Assembly: GCF_905475465.1 (NCBI RefSeq)
Contig: NC_062241.1
Span: forward strand, 12,586,001-12,650,000
Source: Pieris napi
Taxonomy: Eukaryota; Arthropoda; Insecta; Lepidoptera; Pieridae
Direction: 5' to 3'
DNA: 64,000 nt
A program made the position numbers and the translations under genes. Below, one piece after another: positions 54,001-63,000 of the stretch. How positions within the stretch are numbered: position 1 is the stretch's first letter; the number at the start of each line of letters is the position of its first letter. The notes under the pieces are model-generated. The model saw only the letters and a program-made list of their open reading frames with translations, did not search any database and was not told the origin of the DNA.

Positions 54001-57000
54001 CCTCAACTTCACACGGTCCGTTAAATACTGGTCTACTTGTTGATTAGTAAATTGATAAAGAGTGTTTAAATTTAATTAATGACGTTTCATCTCATTTATA
54101 CAATTCAATCTTCGTTAACAAACCCTTATTCATAATGAATAAATCTATGTCTACCGTTTTAACTGAAGTATTCAACTGTCTCTTCTCATTGTATGTATTT
54201 GAAAAAAAAGAGACAAAAGTGTTGAGTTTCATCATCCACGTCAAGGCAAGATACAAAATACCATGCGTATCACCTCGACGTCCGTCGTTCCACAACTGAA
54301 TGATTCTTGAGGCAGTTTCTGCCGCGCACCACCACTATGTGGAACCAGCTGCCCACTTAAGAATTTCCGAACCAATTCGACTTAGGGTCCTTCAATAAAA
54401 GAGCGTACCAATTCTAGAAAGGCCGGCAACGCACTTGCGGGCCTTCTGGCAGTGTGAGTGTCCATGGGCGTCGGTATCACTTAGCATAAAAAAAATTCTC
54501 TCTAAATTTCCGGTATAGGTTTCTAGTAAATTCTCTTAACTTAAGTACTCTTTCTTTCTTTTTTTTTATGTAATAGGAGGCAAACGGGCAAGAGGCTCAC
54601 CTGATGTCAAGTGATAGCCCATGGACACTCACATTGCCAGAAGGCTCGCCAGTTCTTTGCTGGTCTTTTAAGAATTGGTACGCTCTTTTCTTGACGGACC
54701 CTAAGTCGGATTGGTTCGGAACAATTTCAGTAGCAGCTGGTTTCACATAGTGGTGTGCTGCAAAAACCGCCTTAAGAAACGCTCAGTTGTGAAACAAAAT
54801 GGAAGGAATGTATCAATCTTTACCTTGGCAGTATTTGCATCAGGACAGACTACATGTTGATAGTTGATGTTGATGTAATCCGTACCACTGCATATGGTTA
54901 ACGATTTTTCCTCTAATTGGTTTCCATGTTTGGTCGTTAGTTTGTCGTTCAATTTTGTGTCCTGCAATCGTTGAGCAAAGTAAATAAGAGATCCGAATTC
55001 AAATCCGATACAAACTGAATTTTAACATCAAACAATCACAGATCTCGCTTGTTAGCCTACATTATCTAAATAATTAATTATTGTTAGTACCAATATACTC
55101 AAAGATAAGATTTTAATCTATTAACGTAATTAAGTAATAGATGTAAGATATTCGAGGTAATGTGTTCCCAAAAAGTCTTCATCCAGGAGGCTTGTAAGTT
55201 AGGGTTCCTAAATTAGCCAAATTAACACAATATAACGCCTGCCGCCTTTGTGGTTTTGTATTTATTATTTCGTAATACAGATAACAAATACTATATGTTT
55301 ATTATGGTATATAAGATACAGGTATCACTTATTCTACGACAATAAATTTGTCTCGGTAGACATCCCTACTCATCGGCAAAAAAGACATAGGGTGTAAGCA
55401 GAGAGAAAAAGCCGGCGTAAAAACTCTCGGTACTCTTTTAAAATATCAAAGCATCATACAAAATGACTATGGCCAATATAGATAGAAGAAACCAGAAGGA
55501 GGGAGATACGGTCCGCTCTTTATTTGTATTAAATTACTTTGTTTGTATTAAGTAACAAACAATTACACTAAAAATATAGCCAGAGATGGAATACATAATA
55601 TTTACATACAAAAAGGTTCAACAATTTACAAAAGGGAACAAACAATAAAAATAATTTAATACATTTAACTAAGTGGTACCTAATTTGGCTGTGTTGTGTG
55701 ACGGTGTAAAAGTAAGGGTAAGTGTGAAGGTGTAGGTATGCTCATGATGCAATGTATTATTAGTTATAATTTGTGCTTCAATCACTTTCAACTCATGTAG
55801 AATGTCTACCAATTAAAAATGTTTTAAACATAAACATGTTCCTACTCTGCACGTATGCGTTCTGAGGCTTTTACCTTTGGCACTCCTCCAGATCTGATGT
55901 CGCTGACTTGACACAGTTCTATCACGTCTCCATCCTGAAACCAAACAATGCGAGAATAATGCATCAATCTTTTCGAAGATCATTTCATGTGAATAAAAAG
56001 ATAAATTAATATTAAAATATTGTATTAAACTTTTTTTAAAGAAGTTTACACGTATTATTTTATAGTTAGTGTTACGTAACCATGGCAATTATTTAAACAA
56101 AACAATTTCAAACACTACCGATTGTTAATTACAAATAAACAGTCGCTTTTTAGAAGGAAATGAAGCGGAAGGAACCCATTACTACTAAGATCTCACAATA
56201 ATTTCCTGCGACACATGGTGACAATTTCCGCTAGTTCCTTCAGAACAACAATGCATCTTTTTAAAATCCATATTTCCTTTTTTTCAGGGGTCAAACGGGC
56301 AAGAGGCTGCGATGTTAAATGATACGTCATGGGCACTCTCAATCTCAGGCTTGCGAGTATGTTGCTGGCCTTTTAAGAGTTGGTACGCTCTTTACTTGAA
56401 GGACCCTAAGTATAGGTTTGGAAATACCACAACGGGTAGCGGAATCCACATAGCGGTGGTGTCCGGAAAAAAATCGAGAAAGCCGTCGAGGTGGGATTTC
56501 ATTCTGCCGCAACGTCTGATGATGAAACTCAGCTGGCTGGGTTCAGACATTTTGATACCGTAGTTTTAATTAAAGTTAACAAATAAGTATTAAGTGCTAA
56601 ACAGTGAGTGAAAAAATAGAACACAAGAACAGAGTGTCTCCCCATTAATAGAGACTGTAAGTAGTATTATTGGACACTTCCACAATTGTGTTAAAAATCC
56701 TATTTAGTAAATTAGGTTAGACTTAGATTACTTATTAGTCTTAAGTTAGGCTAGATCGTAATATTCCATAATGTCTTAATGAAGACACATGTATAAAAAA
56801 ATGTTAACAAATTAAATTATGCAAAAGCAAACATTGTTACTTCCATTTACAATCAAATTTTAGCTCATAGTATAAACTGAATACCTCTATGAAACCATAA
56901 ATCATTTAACTGCTACGGTTATTTTATATACTAAAACGCTTATATACATTGTATTACTATATATATTTTAATCAATTAATAGATCATTATCTTTCAATCA

Positions 57001-60000
57001 ACGTTCAATTAAAAATCTTTTGTCGTATTCAATCAAAAAAACCAGTATTATCGAACTACATCGCTCAGCTGACGTCCGACCTACATACGAATATTGTTAT
57101 CCGAGGCATTATGGATGAGCTATGTTTGCTCACTTAAAACGCGAATGATTTTAGAGGGATTTTTGTTGAGTATAGTTATTATAATTGTACTAATACTAGG
57201 CAAACATTCTCAGCACGCTTAGATTTAAATGTCTTCAAAAAAATCGCAGATTAATTAGAAATAGCCTGTCTAGGGACTAGTCCCAGGCCTTTTTATCACC
57301 TAGATAATAGTTAACTTTATAGTAAGCCTTTTTACACAGCATTTCTTTAATTTTTCTTTATTTCTTAAATTTATTAAATGGCAGAGTTAAAAGAGCCTCT
57401 GGCAGTTTATTAAAGGAAAGTATCCCAAAAAAGATTTACTAACTTTAGATAGTCTAGTACGCGGAAATTGCAACCTGCGTTTGTTATGTATGTATACGTA
57501 TACAGTAAACTTCTCGCTATTATTGTATACATATTACATACATAATATTTTCATAAATATATTAGGTACGAGAGAAATTTCCTTGAATTTATCTCTCAGA
57601 TATTCCCTACATTTTAAATTTTGTTGCTCAGGGATAATGTTCCAACCTAAGGGTTGGATGCATTGGCGAACCCCTTAAGGGCGTGTGGACCCAGCCCTAC
57701 AGTCCCCGCTTCAAGATCGACATCATCTCAAACGAAAGCGTCGTAATGGTAAGAAATCAAATCATATGTAAACAGTGAACAGGAAATCCCTGCGTAACGA
57801 ATTCTTTTTGCCATTAAAACGTCCAGAATTAAGATCAAAAATATACCAATCTTAGGATATAATCAAAGGCAGCACCAAGTGTTTCATGCTCTATAGCCTT
57901 TTTCTATTTATTTAAGAAAACGAAAGAAAATTTGCCATCAAATTTCCCAATTACACGTAAGACCACATCTCAAGCTACTGTTAATTAAATAAAATGTAAC
58001 ACTGTTCTTTGATCTTCATCTAATTGGATCTTTTCCTCTCCTAATGAGGCAGCCTCGTTTCTGGGCCTATTTAAGTAATTATATACTGGTCCTTTTACTT
58101 AGATATATTTGTTGTAGAAATGTTGTGCCTGGATATTTAATGACTGTACTGTAAGGTTATAGAGCTGTGTTGGCCTAGTGGCTTCAGCGTGAGACTCTCA
58201 ACCCTGTGATTGTAGGTTCGATCCCCGGCTGTGCAATGTGCAACACTTCTTTTCTTTTTCGACTTTCTTTCCATATGCGCATTTAACATTCGCTCGAACG
58301 GTGAAGGAAAACATCTTGAGGAAACCGGCTTGCCTTAGACCCAAAATGTCGACGACGTGTGTCAGGCACAGGAGGCTGATCGCCTACTTGCCATGATCAT
58401 GATCATGAAACAGATACAGACATCGGAAGCCCATACCTAAAAAGGTTGTAGCGCAACTTTTTTATTTATTTAATGTAAGTTTATATAATATAACACTCTG
58501 AGGGCGAATTTATGATAAATAAAGAATTCTTGAATAAGTATTATACAAGACTTCTATTATTATGTCAGTGTAGACGACACTTTGACAGTTCCAGATAGCA
58601 GTAACTAGGTCATCTCGGATGCGCCATTGTGCTTTGATGTACCATTGAATAAATGCGCCACATCGATTCGTATGTCTAGGTTTGCCTGAATGGTACGTGT
58701 GTCTAGTTATAAAAGTATAACGCTCAGTGGTAGCGTTCGATTGTCAAAAGTCAAAAATCATTTATTCATATAGGTAACACAATGTACACTTATGAACATC
58801 AAATGCTAGAAAAGAAATATACATTAAATGCTTCTAATTTTACATTAAGTACCAGTTCTCAAATCAAGGGCGTAGAACGAAAGAGAAGAACTGGCAATAA
58901 ACTCTCCGCCACTCTTTTTAATCACACACATACACAGACACACAGGCCTACCTATAGCCTTAAAGACCAAATAAACTGAAGAACTGAACAAAAAGAGATG
59001 AAGCGCCATTAAAAAAATATCTCGCGATTACGTGAATTGCTATTATTAAAAATTAAGAAAAGTTAACTTTATGACGCAAGTTTCTTTAAAACATTTTCAA
59101 TTTCTATTATCGTCGATTATAACTCCCTTAACTTAAATTTACAATTTGGCTACCAATTACGTATTACATTATTAATTTCATTTCTTTTTCAGGAAAGCGA
59201 TGTCTGATAGACTGCACGGGACATTGCTTAAAGTTCTGGTGGTCTTGGCTCTTCCCGCCGGGCTCGGGCGACATCTACTCCAGAAATTTCCTCATTATAT
59301 TTAGGGACGAGTAGGAGCCCGCTGGCCGGCGAGTTACCTCTTGTCTTTATCTTACTGACTTATTTGTCAATTCTGTGGCAGAATTTTCCCAGCTGCGATC
59401 TGTGCTCGAGAAACATGTCGGATAGCCCATCCCGGGATTCCCTTATACCAGTTTCGAGCTTCAGATCGCACCTGGCTCTTTAGAAAGTCGGACAGTCTAG
59501 AAGTAAATGAATCACCATGTGGTCGGTTCTTTCGTCAGCGTCGCACGCGGGGCTTGTCTTCGGTCAAGTGATACATCAAAGACTATGGAATCAGTTCATC
59601 GACATCAGAATGGCGGACGAAATAAAACGAATGGAATTAGACGTTATGGCCTATTTCAGTTTATGTTTCTCTTTAATCCATTAAGCTCATTGTAGTTTCA
59701 ATTACGTTGCAAGTACAATTGATTTATGACTCATAAACGATAGAAATGGATTTGCGAATTGAGTACCGCAATGCTCCAATAAAACTTTTAGGTAAACACA
59801 ATTACATCAGGCAAATATATCTGCGTAGATGCCAAGCCAATGTTAGATTCGTTACAAAACAAAAGGCGTTCAACATTGGATGGGAAGTAATGTAGCTTTA
59901 CAGTCAGTCTCGTCTTCAAACATACTTAGTTGTTATATGTTATATCTCAACGTTGAATATCTAATAAAGCCTATTCCCATTGCTTACATTGAATAGAAAT

Positions 60001-63000
60001 TTGTTGCTTAAATTATATATGGTCTATAAAAATTAATTTTATAGACCTTACAATAAGTACCTACATTTATCAAGCAACTAAAAACCTATTGTTATCTTAT
60101 ACATGCTGAATAAATAAATAAAGAATGACTTCTGTATCTATCTTATGAACATTTGCCAATTTTTTGGCTGATACCTGCAGTATTTCCGAACCAATCCGAC
60201 TTAGGGTCCATCGAGAAAAGAGCGTACCAATTCTTGAAAGGCCGGCCACGCACATGCGAGCCTTCTGGCAATGTGTGTGTCCATGGGCGGCGGTATCACT
60301 TAATATCAGGTGAGTCTCCTGCAGATTGCCTCCTATTACATAAAAAAAATCTAATAGGCGACTTTTTGGGTTTAAGGCAAAATTTCCTCACGATGTTTTC
60401 CTTCACCGTTCGTGCGAATGTTATATGCGCACATAGAAAGAAAGTACATTGGTGCACAGCCGGAGATCGAACCTCAGGCATGAGAGTCGCACCCTGAGGC
60501 GACAGCAGCCAACACTGCTCAAATTACGTGCTAAATACTAAGGCAATAAAAAAGTATTAATTTATATACAAATTATACGTCTAAAATTTCGTAACTCAAT
60601 TACGTTAGCTTTGATCGAGTGAGATGAAGTCAAGGAGGTCCTAACTTGATTCCTTTGATTGAAGGGTGCGAGTAAGTCAACAGTGTCGAGCCATGTGATG
60701 TATTAAAGGGGATTTGAGACACGAAATATATTTGAGTTCATTGATATCAAGATCAATTCAACTATGTGTATAAAGCAGCAAAGGCATGATGTTCTCGTGC
60801 GCTTTATACTTCATATATAAAAAAATAATAAGATTCAACCTTATATAAACTTTTGATAGGCCTGGCGTCACGAAGATGTGCAGCGTTTGTCTGTGAGTAA
60901 TCCAATTTGGCGTATCACGGACGTGGCAGACGATTGACACTGGCACACGTGATGTTTTGCGTAGGTTGCATTTGTATAAGATGAAATACATTTTGTTTAT
61001 AATTGGATATAATATGCTAGATTGTTACAAATGTTAACCAGACTTATTGGATTACGGAAACTGTAATGTATACACATATATATAATTGAACATTGTGATA
61101 AATTTAGTGTCCGTTTAGTAATGATTACAAAAAGACCTGATCGAAATCTTAAATGGGTTTTCACTGCCCCACACTTTAGTTCAAAGAATTATTATATATA
61201 TTATATTATCAATTAGTCTATATAACATTTATTCTGTATGCAGTTAAATTGTACAAAAATTATATTATAAAACTAGGCCGCGTTAGCAAAGAAGCCATAG
61301 ATTCGAATCACGAGAAAAAAAACACAAAACACCCCTCGCCTGGATCTGTTTAGAAACTACGAAAGTCGTATCATTTTAATTTTTAACATTTAATAGTTTA
61401 AGCACTAACTTGTATATTACATTTAAATCATTTATTACTTAAACATTTCCGAACCAATTCGACTATGGGACAAGAAAAGAGGATACCAATTCTTAAAAGG
61501 CAACGCACTCGCTAGCCCTCTGGCAATGAGAGTGTCCATGGGCGGTGGTATCTCTTACCGGTGAGCCTGCTGCCCGTTTGCCCCGTTTCTATAAAATAAT
61601 TAGAGTAATTGGACTAATATTTGGATTATATTGTTATTGAAACCAACTAACGAAGTCAAGTCACTACGGTTACATAAAATATACAACAATAAATAATATA
61701 CTGAAACATTCCGACTAAAATAATTGTTATTCTTATATATGTACATATAACTGCTGACCCGGCAAACGTTGTTTTGCCATGTATATTATTTCTAGGATTT
61801 TTTTTAGTTCTATAAAATAACAATCTACTATAATAAAAAATAGGGGTTGAACGTAGAGGGGTGAAAATTAAGCGTTGTATGTATTTTTGTATCATAAAAA
61901 ATTAAAACAAAAAAAAAAGTTCTAAAAATAAATAAAAATTTTTTGGGGTGGACACCCCTTATCACTTAGAGGTTTGAAAGATAGATAATAGCCGATTCTC
62001 AGACTTACTGAATATGCGTAAAAAATTTCATAAATATCCGTCGAGCCGTTTCGGAGGAGTATGGGAACGAACATTGTGACACGAGAATTTTATATACATA
62101 TTAGATACAATTTTGCTCTAGTAGGTCGTCTTGAATTAAGCAATAAGGCTAGAATACATACCTTTCCTTCACTTTTCCAATAAATGAAGAAGCCATACTC
62201 GTCGACTTTGAAAAGGCATTCTTTTTCCAATTCCGTGTTGTCTTTTTCTTCGGTCCATCTGTCGAATACAGCTCCCTGCAAGTATTAAAAAAATGAATGT
62301 ATGTCTCTCGGTAAAGCATCGAAACTTCGAGTTCATAACGATAAAATGTCATATATAGGTTTACCATACTCCAGGTAAGGAAGAATTTTAAATTTTATAA
62401 ATTTATAAGAATTTGGCACGGATCACAGGTAGCTGCCATTTGTTTAGAATGCAATGCCTTGGATACACTGAGGTTATAAACAGATTTTATAGCTGTAGTG
62501 AACTTTCAATCCATTCCATACTAATGTTATAAGTGCGGAAGTCTTGTTTTTATGGCAATTGGATTCAATAAAATTTTCTCTTAATGCTTTTTGGATACGA
62601 TACTAGGATATATTGTTAGATTATTTTTAAGAAAAAGTCGAACACAAATAAGTCAGTGTTCAGATTTCATCATCTGAACATCAACCAACTGCTATCATGG
62701 ATCACGTGTGTTCTAAATCGTAGCAGCTGAAGAGCAATTTTAATTATATTTTATTTGAATATTGATCATCTGTTGATACGGCTCACGTGTATTCCAAATC
62801 TTAACAGCTGAAGATGCGCAATACACCAACAGCTCACTAGAATAATATCATATATGTGTGAATAGATGTAATTAGTATTTAAGATGTTTTTAAATAATAA
62901 AAGAGATTTGAATATTGCTCTGTCTTGTTCATTTCTCGCTTCCTCTCAAAGTGACGAAGACTACTTCAAGCCCTTAATTATCGTGGTGATCCAGCCCGGT

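Larger units (their letters stand above)
55935..62161 (-). other. norpA intron 2 (6.2 kb)
   Basis: Contents include interspersed repeats (56283-56500; 60180-60350; 61440-61595), two exon-like segments on the plus strand (57650-57748; 59193-59318), a full-length SINE (58163-58472), a LINE tail (58745-58925), a partial SINE (60345-60520) and a Helitron (61750-62105). Confidence 0.7.

Noticed and set aside
58163..58240. A tRNA gene (A and B box present)
   Set aside because: No cloverleaf closes, and the same head leads a dispersed family with a common body and tail, so it is a SINE.
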